Positions 13,371-20,518 are shown, counted from the stretch's first letter. The stretch: DNA of 20,518 nucleotides from RFPI01 sp964398195 (GCA_964398195.1 CAYNLW010000021.1:1-20518), one strand, 5' to 3'. Translations and numbers: made by a program. Notes: generated by a model not told the origin, from the sequence alone.

Positions 13371-13480
13371 GATTGTGTTGTAACATAATGGCTTATCCCT
13401 GATGTGCTGATGACTGGGCAGATCTGCTGGATTAAGTAACTATTCTAAAAAACACGGATTCGCATACAGGACCAATGTAA

Positions 13481-14446
13481 TTGAAGAAACCTAGCCCATC
13501 ATCTGCAAAATCAACAGCATCTAGTGGCACAGTAACGGAAATTATCAGCGCGCGTCTTGCTAAGAATATCCGTCGTAATATCAAAGAACGCATCATCGAA
13601 TTTATCTTGATGTTGGCCGCCTTATCCGCTGTTGCGACCACGTTTGCCATTGTGTTTATTCTATTAAGCGAATCGCTAGGTTTTTTTAAAACAGTTTCCA
13701 TTGTCGATTTCTTTACCGACACCGAATGGACTCCCTTATTTGAAGACGCCCATTACGGCATTATGCCGCTGGTGGCGGGCACCCTGACCACCTCTGCCAT
13801 CGCTTTGTGCGTGGCGATTCCTATCGGCACCATCGCGGCTATTTATTTATCCGAATTTGCTAGCCACAAAACGCGCGAGACAGTTAAACCTATTCTTGAG
13901 CTTTTAGTCGGCGTACCTACCGTGGTATTTGGCTATTTTGCTTTATTCTTCGTCACCCCTTTGTTGCAAAAGATTTTTCCCAATTTACCTGGCTTCAATA
14001 TGTTAGGCCCAGGCTTGGTGATGGGTGTGATGATAGTGCCTTACATCAGCTCAGTCGCCGAGGACGCTATGCGCGCTGTGCCTATGAGTATGCGCGAAGG
14101 CTCTTATGCCATGGGCGCGACGCGCTTCCAGACCGCCATTCGCGTAGTGACGCCGGCCGCTATTTCGGGCATCGTAGCGGCTTATATATTAGGCATCTCA
14201 CGGGCGGTGGGTGAAACCATGGTGGTGGCAGTCGCTGCTGGCCAACAACCCAATCTGACCTTTAACCCGATGGAAAGCGCGGCCACCATTACCGCTTATA
14301 TCGTGCAAGTGGCGATGGGTGACTTGCCGCATGGCAGCATAGGCTATCAAAGTATTTTTGCCGCTGGCTTGGTATTAATTGTGATGACCTTGATGTTTAA
14401 TATTTTGGGTCATATGGTGCGCAAGAAATTCCGCGAGACTTATTAA
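13481..14446 (+). CDS. pstC: Phosphate ABC transporter permease PstC
   Basis: Inner-membrane permease that pairs with PstA to form the phosphate channel. The 321-residue length matches the family. After a basic N-terminus (about residues 1-40) come six or so membrane segments and the ABC coupling loop MREGSYAMGATRFQTAIRVVTPAAISG (about 205-232). The only sensible start is TTG at 13481. A stop codon lies directly before it, the next in-frame ATG is about 43 codons in, past the start of the first membrane helix, and AGGA stands 9 bases upstream. A rare start codon plus the upstream hairpin suggests low expression relative to pstS. It lies 169 bases after pstS and 54 bases before pstA. Confidence 0.95.
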   Translation: MKKPSPSSAKSTASSGTVTEIISARLAKNIRRNIKERIIEFILMLAALSAVATTFAIVFILLSESLGFFKTVSIVDFFTDTEWTPLFEDAHYGIMPLVAGTLTTSAIALCVAIPIGTIAAIYLSEFASHKTRETVKPILELLVGVPTVVFGYFALFFVTPLLQKIFPNLPGFNMLGPGLVMGVMIVPYISSVAEDAMRAVPMSMREGSYAMGATRFQTAIRVVTPAAISGIVAAYILGISRAVGETMVVAVAAGQQPNLTFNPMESAATITAYIVQVAMGDLPHGSIGYQSIFAAGLVLIVMTLMFNILGHMVRKKFRETY

Positions 14447-14500
14447 CGGCAGACGGATACTAGCCATCAGCCCTCACTGAATCAATATTTGGAAACTAAT

Positions 14501-15451
14501 ATGTCGCAAAATGCCTCGATGACGCAATCTGGAATCAAAAATCTGGCCGAAATCCGCGCCATGATCAAACGTCATAAGCTAAATGACTCGATGTTTGCTG
14601 TGTTGGGCTTGCTGGCTTTGATGTTGGGCTTAATCACCTTGTTGGTGCTTTTTACCGATTTGATTATCGATGGTAGTGGCCGCTTCAGTATTGAATTTCT
14701 CAGCACCTTCCCCTCTCGCCGCGCCGCCAACGCAGGCTTGTTATCGGCTTGGGTGGGCTCTTTATTGGTGATGATAGTCACCTTCTTGGCTGCCGTGCCT
14801 ATGGGCGTGGCCGCCGGCTTATATCTAGAAGAATACGCACCCAAAAATTGGTTCTCCGATTTAATTGAGATTAATGTCACCAATCTTGCTGGCGTACCCT
14901 CCATTATCTACGGCTTGTTGGCCTTGGGCTTGTTTGTCTATGCCTTGGGGTTTGGACAAAGCATACTGACTGCCGGCCTGACCTTGGGCTTGTTGATTTT
15001 ACCTATCGTGATTGTATCCACCCGTGAAGCCATACGCGCTATACCAGTGGCCATACGCGAGGCGGCTTATGCGGTGGGCGCGACCAAATGGCAGGTGGTG
15101 TATGACCATGTGTTGAAATATTCCTACGGCGGCATTTTGACTGGCGTGATTATCGGCATGGCACGCGCATTAGGCGAAACTGCCCCAATTATCACTATCG
15201 GCGCGCTGACCTTTATCTCATTCTTGCCGCCCTCGCCTGTGACGTCAGAGCCACCTTTCCTCAATTTCGAATGGCTATCGTCCGGCTTTACCGTGATGCC
15301 GATTCAAATGTTTAACTGGCTGTCGCGCCCAGATCACGCTTTTCATGTGAATGCTGCGGCGACTGGTGCGATTATTATCGTAGTGACTTTGCTGATGAAT
15401 GGCACGGCGATTTATTTGCGTTACAAAATTCGTAAGAATATTAAATGGTAA
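14501..15451 (+). CDS. pstA: Phosphate ABC transporter permease PstA
   Basis: Second membrane permease of the phosphate transporter. Starting at the ATG at 14501 gives 316 residues. A TTG four codons earlier is open, but the ATG with GGAAAC before it is preferred. A roughly 25-residue polar N-terminus precedes the first membrane segment (SMFAVLGLLALMLGLITLLVLFTDLI). The coupling loop IREAAYAVGATKWQVVYDHVLKYSYGGI is clear in the middle of the protein. The long loop with SFLPPSPVTSEPPFLNFEWLSSGFTVMPIQ before the last helix is typical of PstA. It ends 33 bases before pstB. Confidence 0.95.
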   Translation: MSQNASMTQSGIKNLAEIRAMIKRHKLNDSMFAVLGLLALMLGLITLLVLFTDLIIDGSGRFSIEFLSTFPSRRAANAGLLSAWVGSLLVMIVTFLAAVPMGVAAGLYLEEYAPKNWFSDLIEINVTNLAGVPSIIYGLLALGLFVYALGFGQSILTAGLTLGLLILPIVIVSTREAIRAIPVAIREAAYAVGATKWQVVYDHVLKYSYGGILTGVIIGMARALGETAPIITIGALTFISFLPPSPVTSEPPFLNFEWLSSGFTVMPIQMFNWLSRPDHAFHVNAAATGAIIIVVTLLMNGTAIYLRYKIRKNIKW

Positions 15452-15484
15452 GTTTTTTCTGAATCAAACCTGTTGGGATTTTAT

Positions 15485-16261
15485 ATGCTGAAACCTACGC
15501 CTATTAAAGCTGAATCGCGTGATTTAAATTTCTATTACAGCAATGGCACGCGCGCGCTGAAAAGCATCACCATGCCTTTGTATGAGAAACGCATCACCGC
15601 CTTGATTGGCCCGTCTGGTTGCGGCAAATCAACCTTTTTGCGTTGTTTTAACCGCATGCACGACCTGTATCCCGGCAATCAATATGAGGGCGAGATTTTA
15701 TTGCACCCTGATAACACCAATATCTTGTCTAAAGGCGTGGACCCGATTGAAGTGCGTATGCGCATCAGCATGGTGTTTCAAAAGCCCAATCCTTTCCCCA
15801 AATCTATCTATGAAAACGTGGCTTATGGCTTGCGTGTGCGCGGTGAAAAAAATAAGCGGGTGATAGATGAAAAAGTGGAAGAAGCCTTGAAAGGCGCTGC
15901 CATTTGGGGCGAAGTGAAAGATCGTTTAAATGATTTAGCGTTTAACCTTTCCGGTGGTCAGCAACAGCGTTTATGTATCGCCCGCGCCTTAGCCACCGAC
16001 CCAGAGATTATGTTGTTTGACGAGCCCACCTCCGCGCTAGACCCGATTGCCACGGCCAATATTGAAGAATTAATGTCAGAGCTACGCGACAAGCTGACTA
16101 TTTTGGTGGTTACCCATAATATGCAACAAGCCGCAAGGGTGTCGGACTATACGGCGTATATGTATTTGGGCGAAATGATAGAGTTTGGCGATACCGATAC
16201 CATCTTTACACGTCCCACTAAGAAAGAGACCGAAGATTACATTACTGGTAAATTTGGTTAA
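15485..16261 (+). CDS. pstB: Phosphate ABC transporter ATP-binding protein PstB
   Basis: ATPase that powers phosphate import through PstCA. From the ATG at 15485 the protein has 258 residues, with Walker A GPSGCGKST (42-50), Q-loop Gln99 in MVFQKPNPFP, ABC signature LSGGQQQR (155-162), Walker B IMLFDEPTSALDP (175-187) and switch His211 in VTHNMQQAARV. These are the standard PstB sequences. The frame is open four codons upstream from a TTG at 15473, but the ATG with GGGA before it is preferred. It is the last gene of the operon and a strong terminator follows. No phoU gene is adjacent, unlike in E. coli. Confidence 0.97.
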   Translation: MLKPTPIKAESRDLNFYYSNGTRALKSITMPLYEKRITALIGPSGCGKSTFLRCFNRMHDLYPGNQYEGEILLHPDNTNILSKGVDPIEVRMRISMVFQKPNPFPKSIYENVAYGLRVRGEKNKRVIDEKVEEALKGAAIWGEVKDRLNDLAFNLSGGQQQRLCIARALATDPEIMLFDEPTSALDPIATANIEELMSELRDKLTILVVTHNMQQAARVSDYTAYMYLGEMIEFGDTDTIFTRPTKKETEDYITGKFG

Positions 16262-16279
16262 GTCTTTAAGCAAGTCAAC

Positions 16280-16304
16280 AAGCCGGCCAGTCCGGCTTTT
16301 TTTT
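16280..16304 (+). terminator. Rho-independent terminator of the pst operon
   Basis: AAGCCGG (16280-16286) pairs with CCGGCTT (16292-16298) around CCAGT, followed by an uninterrupted run of T to 16304. It lies 18 bases after the pstB stop and has the full form of an intrinsic terminator. Confidence 0.92.
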
Positions 16305-16327
16305 AGTCTATTTATTTAGCCCGGCTT

Positions 16328-17491
16328 TTAATTTTTATACATATGGCAAATACGCTGATAAAAATCGACTAATTTGCCCGCTTGTACTTGGTCAGTCCAA
16401 TGTTGTTTGACATAGGCCAGAGCAGCTTTACCTAATTGTTTACGCTGTTCGCTATGCTGCAATAAATGCACCACGCGCTGGGCAAATTGCCCCTGATCTT
16501 GCGGCGCAATATGCGCCCCCTGCCCTTCGCGCAATATCGACTTGGTGCCTAACTCGGCAATCGCCACCACTGGTGTGGCTTGTGCCATGGCTTCGATTAA
16601 CACCAAGCCCTGCGTTTCACTTAAAGAAGAAAACACAAACACATCAGCCGCTTTATAGCAGCTATTTAACATGCTGTTTCTATCCATATATCCAATAAAT
16701 TGAATATTGTCTTGTAACTGCAATTGCTCGCTCAGCTGATGCAAACTCTTTTCCGCTGGGCCTTCGCCAGCAATCACTAATAGCGCGTCTGGAATCTGCT
16801 GTATCACTAGGCGCCACATTTGAATCAGAAAGGCGATATTCTTCTCGTGCGCCACTCGGCCAACATATAGCGCCATGGGACGTTTGGCAGCGATGCCAAA
16901 GTGTTTTCTAAAGCTATGCGCATCGGCTTTAGCAAAACTCTGTGCCTGCAAGCCAGTAGGAATCACTTCAGCATATTGCTTCACCCCGTAGCCGCGTAAT
17001 ACATCTAGCATAGGCTGAGACGGCGAAATCACCGCGTGAACTTGATTACATTGCTTGCGCGAAATAATGCGCGCCAGTGTTTTCGCCCAAGGCTTGGGAA
17101 TAATGGGCAAATATAAGTGCAGATAATCTTCAAAAAAGGTGTGGTAACTTTCTACCACGGGAATATTTAATAGCTTGCCTAAACGCAAACCAGCGTAGTG
17201 GGCAACAAAAGGCGTATGCACATGAATCACATCAAACTGCATACGCTGTAATTGCTGCAACTGATCCAACACCGCACCATATTTCATCAATCTATCTTCT
17301 GGATCAAAGAATAAGCCGCGCGCAGCTATACGCATAATCCAAGCTTCATCTGGGGTGGTGATGCCATAATCAGGGGCGATTAAAGTAACCTGGTGCCCCA
17401 TCTGTTGTAATTGATAGACAAAGGTGCGTATTGAAGTAGAGACGCCATTGACGCGCGGGAAGTAAACATCTGACACAAGCAAGATATTCAT
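16328..17491 (-). CDS. GT4-family glycosyltransferase
   Basis: A retaining GT-B glycosyltransferase of family 4, related to mannosyl- and glucosyltransferases acting on lipids such as diacylglycerol or phosphatidylinositol. The 387 residues start MNILLVSDVYFPRVNGVSTSIRTF, typical of this lipid-linked subgroup, with donor-site motifs VGRVAHEKN (210-218, Arg212 and Lys217) and the E-x7-E pair Glu292/Glu300 in SETQGLVLIEAMAQ. There are no membrane segments, so it is probably a peripheral membrane enzyme. It lies 123 bases after the diacylglycerol kinase gene in the same direction, and between pst and several lipid enzymes. A role in making a phosphorus-free glycolipid is possible. Donor and acceptor are not readable from sequence. 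Confidence 0.9.
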   Translation of the reverse strand: MNILLVSDVYFPRVNGVSTSIRTFVYQLQQMGHQVTLIAPDYGITTPDEAWIMRIAARGLFFDPEDRLMKYGAVLDQLQQLQRMQFDVIHVHTPFVAHYAGLRLGKLLNIPVVESYHTFFEDYLHLYLPIIPKPWAKTLARIISRKQCNQVHAVISPSQPMLDVLRGYGVKQYAEVIPTGLQAQSFAKADAHSFRKHFGIAAKRPMALYVGRVAHEKNIAFLIQMWRLVIQQIPDALLVIAGEGPAEKSLHQLSEQLQLQDNIQFIGYMDRNSMLNSCYKAADVFVFSSLSETQGLVLIEAMAQATPVVAIAELGTKSILREGQGAHIAPQDQGQFAQRVVHLLQHSEQRKQLGKAALAYVKQHWTDQVQAGKLVDFYQRICHMYKN

Positions 17492-17553
17492 AGCGATAGG
17501 ATTCCAAAGGTAAACCGAACTGATATCGTCGGCTGTTTTGGATTGTATGAAAG

Positions 17554-17584
17554 ATTGATGATATTTATATGAAATGTCATCAAT
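17554..17584. promoter_or_regulatory. AT-rich inverted repeat between dgkA and the GT4 gene
   Basis: ATTGATGATATTT (17554-17566) and AAATGTCATCAAT (17572-17584) form a 13-bp near-perfect inverted repeat with a 5-base centre. The single irregular pair is G-U on plus-strand RNA and A-C on minus-strand RNA. It may be an operator for the leftward GT4 gene or part of the dgkA transcript end. The role is unknown. Confidence 0.4.
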
Positions 17585-17614
17585 TAAGCTTATTCAAGCG
17601 CTAGCCGCACCGGG

Positions 17615-17983
17615 CTAGGCAAACAGCACTAGACCCCATACTGCCACTAAGTTGACCAGACTCACCATCACCGCTGCGCTACCAATATCTTTAGCACGTT
17701 TGGCTAACAGATGATGATCTAGAGAGATACGATCCACCGTTGCTTCGACCGAAGAATTGAGCAATTCCACTATGATGACTAGCGCCACACTGCCTATCAT
17801 CAAAGCTTTATCTATGCCGCTATCGCCCAAATATAAAGCCAGCGGAATCAGGATAATGGCCAGTTTAACTTCTTGCCTAAAAGCATCTTCATTTTTATAA
17901 GCAGCAGCTAAACCATCTAGCGAATAACCAAATGCGTTGATCAGCCGACGTATGCCAGTTTTACCTTTAAAAGGGCTTTCCAT
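17615..17983 (-). CDS. dgkA: Diacylglycerol kinase DgkA
   Basis: A small integral-membrane kinase that phosphorylates diacylglycerol to phosphatidate, recycling lipid freed by envelope glycan or phospholipase reactions. From the ATG at 17983 it has 122 residues, the same as E. coli DgkA, and CAGGAAG precedes this ATG. A frame extending to 18034 adds an unrelated 17 residues. Family residues are present: Glu32 in KNEDAFRQE, Glu73, Asn76 and Glu80 in IVELLNSSVEATVDR, and Lys98-Asp99 in RAKDIGSAA. Three membrane helices are visible (about 40-52, 60-75 and 103-121). It is divergent from the phospholipase-C-like gene and upstream of the glycosyltransferase. Confidence 0.95.
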   Translation of the reverse strand: MESPFKGKTGIRRLINAFGYSLDGLAAAYKNEDAFRQEVKLAIILIPLALYLGDSGIDKALMIGSVALVIIVELLNSSVEATVDRISLDHHLLAKRAKDIGSAAVMVSLVNLVAVWGLVLFA

Positions 17984-18050
17984 ATCGCTTCCTGAAAAAA
18001 AATGTTGCGCGAGTATAACAATCAAATCGGGCATATTCTAGTTTGTCATT

Positions 18051-18926
18051 ATGTCTTCATCAAACCATCATGAATTTTTAATATTCACCATGAATACTGA
18101 GCGCGTGAAAAAAAGCCAAATGATTTATTGGATATTGCCATTGGTTTTGTATAGCGCTGATAGCTATGCATGGGGGCTCACTACCCATATTTACTTTGCA
18201 CACTCATTGCTTTGGGCGATGCCTGCGCTTGATAAAAGCTTTCGACGCGCGATTCTGAGTTATCCTAAATTAGTCATGGCGGGCGCGTGTTTACCAGACT
18301 TATCCATTATGAATAAGCAATTTACTATTTCACATCAATGGAGTACTGCATTTTGCTTAATTAAATCTGCTGAAACAGATCAAGAACGTGCGATTGCAGT
18401 AGGCTATATCAGTCACTTATATATTGATGTCATTGCCCACAATCATTTTGTGCCAGCCCATGAGGCGATTTGGTTTGAACAAGGAATGTGCGGACATATT
18501 TTGTCAGAATGGGCCATGGACGGTCACCTACAAGCAATCACTGAAGATTCAGTGAGTCAGTTACTCAAACAACATAAACGCGAATTGAGTAGTTTTTTAA
18601 GCGAAGCACTCAATTTGTCCAGACACACTATTAGCAACTCAATTAATCAATTAATGTTTTGGGACAAACTATTAAGACGCATACGTTTACCCCAATTGAT
18701 TCATTATTTGGCGCATAAAATAGATGCTAGAACGCATAGAAATTTCAGTTATTATCTAGCGCAAACGCATATAGCTTTACAAAAATTTCAGCACGTTTTG
18801 CAAGGGCAGGAGCCTAAATTACAAGCAGAATTGCATGCCATGGATGAATTTGAATCTGACTATTGGCGCGGCAAATGTATTCAAGATCTTGCCTTACTTA
18901 ATCCGCAAGCACTACAGCACTTTTAA
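18051..18926 (+). CDS. Secreted zinc-dependent phospholipase-C-like protein
   Basis: This resembles the zinc-dependent phospholipase C / S1-P1-nuclease-like family, which cleaves phospholipid head groups. Motifs include WGLTTHIYFAHSL, PKLVMAGACLPDLSIM, and AVGYISHLYIDVIAHNHFVPAHEAIW with several His and Asp residues spaced as metal ligands. A signal peptide precedes them, ending SADSYA, so the mature protein would begin with Trp-Gly. In Bacillus phospholipase C the mature N-terminal Trp binds zinc, and the same arrangement is suggested here. The start is uncertain: ATG at 18051 (291 residues), at 18090 (278 residues, giving a more typical signal peptide) or at 18120. None has a clear ribosome site. 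It is divergent from dgkA and convergent with the PAP2 gene. The substrate is not proven. Confidence 0.72.
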   Translation: MSSSNHHEFLIFTMNTERVKKSQMIYWILPLVLYSADSYAWGLTTHIYFAHSLLWAMPALDKSFRRAILSYPKLVMAGACLPDLSIMNKQFTISHQWSTAFCLIKSAETDQERAIAVGYISHLYIDVIAHNHFVPAHEAIWFEQGMCGHILSEWAMDGHLQAITEDSVSQLLKQHKRELSSFLSEALNLSRHTISNSINQLMFWDKLLRRIRLPQLIHYLAHKIDARTHRNFSYYLAQTHIALQKFQHVLQGQEPKLQAELHAMDEFESDYWRGKCIQDLALLNPQALQHF

Positions 18927-18928
18927 AA

Positions 18929-19492
18929 TTAGCTAATTAGGTTTAACACCAGTTGCGAGAGTTGCGCCAGCCCATAACCAATCACAGCACCTACGATAAC
19001 ATCGCTGGGATAGTGTAAGCCAAGAATTACACGCGATACAGCGACCAAGAAAGTGAAAGGCAATACGGCTAACATTAAGCTTGGGAAATAGAAACCTAAT
19101 ACTGTGGTAAACACCACTGCATGCAATGTATGACCTGAGGGAAAACTGAAGCGATCAAGCGGCCTGCCGGTTAACCAAATATCTTGATGCACTTCGTAAG
19201 GGCGAGGGCGTAGGGTTTTACTTTTTAACCATTTATAAATAAGCGTGCCGCTGAGGCCTGCTGCCAGCATATGCAACACTGGATTGACAGTGCTGTCATC
19301 ACCATTCAGTAGTATGGCGGCCATCAGCAAATACCAAAATACACCATCACCTAAACGACTGATCAGACGAAAAAAGAATTTAATCGCATTAAATTGACTG
19401 GCGCGATTGATACGGATACAGAGATCCTTATCTAAGGTCAGCATCAAGTGAAGGTAGTGATGTTTCTTGTCAGGATGCATATTTTGTTCCAT
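18929..19492 (-). CDS. PAP2-family membrane phosphatase
   Basis: A membrane phosphatase of the type 2 phosphatidic acid phosphatase family, acting on lipid phosphates such as phosphatidate or undecaprenyl pyrophosphate. The 187 residues hold all three catalytic motifs: KSKTLRPRP (90-98, K-x6-RP), FPSGHTLHA (117-125, with PSGH at 118-121) and SRVILGLHYPSD (153-164, with Arg154, His160 and Asp164). Several membrane helices surround them. The start at 19492 has no strong ribosome site. A start at 19480 with GGAAC upstream is an alternative. Its stop is 2 bases from the end of the converging phospholipase-C-like gene. Next to dgkA it could set the balance of diacylglycerol and phosphatidate. Confidence 0.92.
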   Translation of the reverse strand: MEQNMHPDKKHHYLHLMLTLDKDLCIRINRASQFNAIKFFFRLISRLGDGVFWYLLMAAILLNGDDSTVNPVLHMLAAGLSGTLIYKWLKSKTLRPRPYEVHQDIWLTGRPLDRFSFPSGHTLHAVVFTTVLGFYFPSLMLAVLPFTFLVAVSRVILGLHYPSDVIVGAVIGYGLAQLSQLVLNLIS

Positions 19493-19614
19493 GGCAATTT
19501 ACGCTTGTCATACAAAATTTGTTCATGCGCGCATCATGCGCATCGAATATGACAGAAAAATGAAAACATGCAAATTTAGTGACTTCACATAAATTTCAAA
19601 ATTACTTAACAAAA

Positions 19615-19643
19615 TTGACATACCAAGTTTCTACATTTGTTAA
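19615..19643 (+). promoter_or_regulatory. Possible promoter of the acyltransferase gene
   Basis: TTGACA, a perfect -35, is at 19615-19620. The region 17 bases later reads TGTTAA, a poor -10. The ATG at 19665 would follow a short leader. The call rests almost wholly on the -35. Confidence 0.3.
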
Positions 19644-19664
19644 AACAAACAGCAAAGGGAATGT

Positions 19665-20447
19665 ATGTCTAAAATTTTGATGCAACAAGCTGATATTGCA
19701 AATGCTCGTCTATCTGAAGTTCAACACAAATTAATGGTTAGCATTGCACGCAACCCTTTTGAAGTTGAGCAGGCGCAGCGTCTTAGATACAAAGTATTTG
19801 CCGAAGAAATGGGAGCTAACATAGGTAAAAATGGATTAGATATCGATGGTTTTGATGATTATTGTGACCATCTAATTATCCGTGATATCGACTCTCAACG
19901 CGTGGTTGGCACCTATCGAATCTTATCCCCTAGCATGGCAGGAGAGGCCGGTGGTTACTACTCTGCTGGCGAATTTGATTTATCCCGTTTACAGCATTTA
20001 TTTAGTCGCACTGTAGAAGTCGGCAGAGCTTGCGTACATATGGATTACCGACAAGGCAGCACCATCGCCATGCTTTGGGCGGGCTTGGGGCAATATATGA
20101 TGCAACACGGTTATCAATACATGATAGGCTGCGCCAGTGTTTCTATGGCAGATGGTGGTCATACGGCGGCAAGTTTATATCAATCTTTACAGCATAAAAA
20201 TCATCTTGCGCCAGCAGAATATCGAGTATTTCCGCATTGCCCACTGCCTATCGAGTCTTTAAATCAACAACTAGAAGTGACTTATCCGCCTTTAATTAAG
20301 GGCTATTTACGGCTTGGCGCCTATGTTTGCGGCGAACCAGCATGGGATCCAGAATTTAATTCAGCAGATATGTTGATGCTATTGCCTATGTCACGTATCA
20401 ATCCACGCTACGCTGCGCATTTTCTGAAACAACAAAGCCCACGATAA
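19665..20447 (+). CDS. OlsB-like N-acyltransferase (GNAT fold, hemolysin-related family)
   Basis: This belongs to the GNAT-fold acyltransferase group that includes OlsB, which joins a 3-hydroxy fatty acid from acyl carrier protein to ornithine in the first step of ornithine lipid synthesis. The 260 residues show RLRYKVFAEEMG (39-50), DYCDHLIIRD (65-74), VGTYRILSP (81-89) and EVGRACVHMDYRQGS (118-132), the recognisable core. AAAGGGAA before the ATG at 19665 is a good ribosome site. No OlsA-like acyltransferase is seen nearby, so a lyso-ornithine lipid, another amino-acid lipid or an acyl-homoserine-like product is also possible. The last three codons and the stop lie inside a terminator hairpin shared with the 5S rRNA. 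Confidence 0.85.
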   Translation: MSKILMQQADIANARLSEVQHKLMVSIARNPFEVEQAQRLRYKVFAEEMGANIGKNGLDIDGFDDYCDHLIIRDIDSQRVVGTYRILSPSMAGEAGGYYSAGEFDLSRLQHLFSRTVEVGRACVHMDYRQGSTIAMLWAGLGQYMMQHGYQYMIGCASVSMADGGHTAASLYQSLQHKNHLAPAEYRVFPHCPLPIESLNQQLEVTYPPLIKGYLRLGAYVCGEPAWDPEFNSADMLMLLPMSRINPRYAAHFLKQQSPR

Positions 20448-20455
20448 GTGGGCTT
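20435..20455. terminator. Bidirectional terminator between the acyltransferase and the rRNA operon
   Basis: AAGCCCAC (20435-20442) pairs perfectly with GTGGGCTT (20448-20455) around GATAA. Read leftward it is followed by TTGTTGTTT, as expected for the end of the rRNA transcript. Read rightward it is followed by GAGTTGTT. The hairpin includes the acyltransferase stop codon (20445-20447). A second small stem, AGACC-GAGT-GGTCT, follows at 20464-20477. Confidence 0.75.
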
Positions 20456-20484
20456 GAGTTGTTAGACCGAGTGGTCTGAATAGA

Positions 20485-20518
20485 GAGCCTGGCGGTGACC
20501 TACTTTCGCATGCGAGCT
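20485..20518 (-). rRNA. rrf: 5S ribosomal RNA, 3' end (partial)
   Basis: The reverse complement ends GCGAAAGTAGGTCACCGCCAGGCTC, recognisable as the 3' end of a betaproteobacterial 5S rRNA (GCGAAAGTAGG followed by the closing CGCCAGGC stem strand). The rest of the gene, and presumably 23S and 16S, lie to the right. The exact 3' end is uncertain by 2-3 bases. Confidence 0.85.

Noticed and set aside
13418..13427. GCAGATCTGC palindrome between pstS and pstC
   Set aside because: Ten-base palindrome with no partner site or known regulator. Expected by chance at this window size.
18927..18938. AATTAGCTAATT palindrome between the converging phospholipase-C-like and PAP2 genes
   Set aside because: Self-complementary 12-mer without loop or T run, and too AT-rich to count as a terminator.
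19505..19605. Pho-box-like strings (TTGTCAT...TTGTTCAT and CTTCACATAAATTTC) before the acyltransferase gene
   Set aside because: The half-sites are not at the 11-base period of a Pho box and have too many mismatches. Left out despite fitting the lipid-remodelling idea.

Overview
The window looks like a chromosomal segment of a betaproteobacterium, probably in the Nitrosomonadales and possibly Methylophilaceae. The protein set, the ISC layout and the betaproteobacterial-type 5S rRNA end at the right edge support this, but no full marker gene is present, so the family is an inference. Most of the window is well-kept core genome. One accessory island lies at about 9990-12150.

Layout. (1) 1-139: start of a leftward membrane protein, cut by the window edge. 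(2) 461-2640: a two-gene rightward unit, a SulP anion transporter followed 8 bp later by a beta-carbonic anhydrase, which reads as a bicarbonate/CO2 module. (3) 2688-9282, leftward: a complete ISC iron-sulfur assembly operon, iscR - extra cysteine desulfurase - iscS - iscU - iscA - hscB - hscA - fdx. It is driven by a clear sigma70 promoter whose -35 lies inside a type-1 IscR site, so iscR should repress the whole operon. (4) 9566-9964: a small protein with a Lys/Ala/Pro-rich histone-H1-like tail. (5) 9999-12150: the accessory island. A toxin-like AbiEii nucleotidyltransferase gene overlaps a gene with a C-terminal winged helix. The pair is bracketed by 128-bp, about 94% identical direct repeats, a third partial copy lies just upstream, and an operator-like palindrome sits on the promoter. 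(6) 12328-16260, rightward: pstS-pstC-pstA-pstB high-affinity phosphate uptake, with Pho boxes upstream, an attenuating hairpin after pstS and a strong terminator after pstB. No phoU or phoBR follows.

(7) 16328-20447: a block of mostly lipid- or envelope-related genes: a GT4 glycosyltransferase, diacylglycerol kinase, a secreted zinc-dependent phospholipase-C-like protein, a PAP2 phosphatase and an OlsB-like N-acyltransferase. Next to pst, these enzymes could together replace phospholipids with phosphorus-free lipids under phosphate starvation. That is inferred from family functions and neighbourhood, and no convincing Pho box was found in front of these genes. (8) 20485-20518: the 3' end of a leftward 5S rRNA, showing that an rRNA operon lies to the right and ends here.

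The best candidates for something undescribed are the repeat-bounded AbiEii/winged-helix cassette, whose gene order and partner differ from textbook AbiE, and the phosphate/lipid-remodelling neighbourhood.
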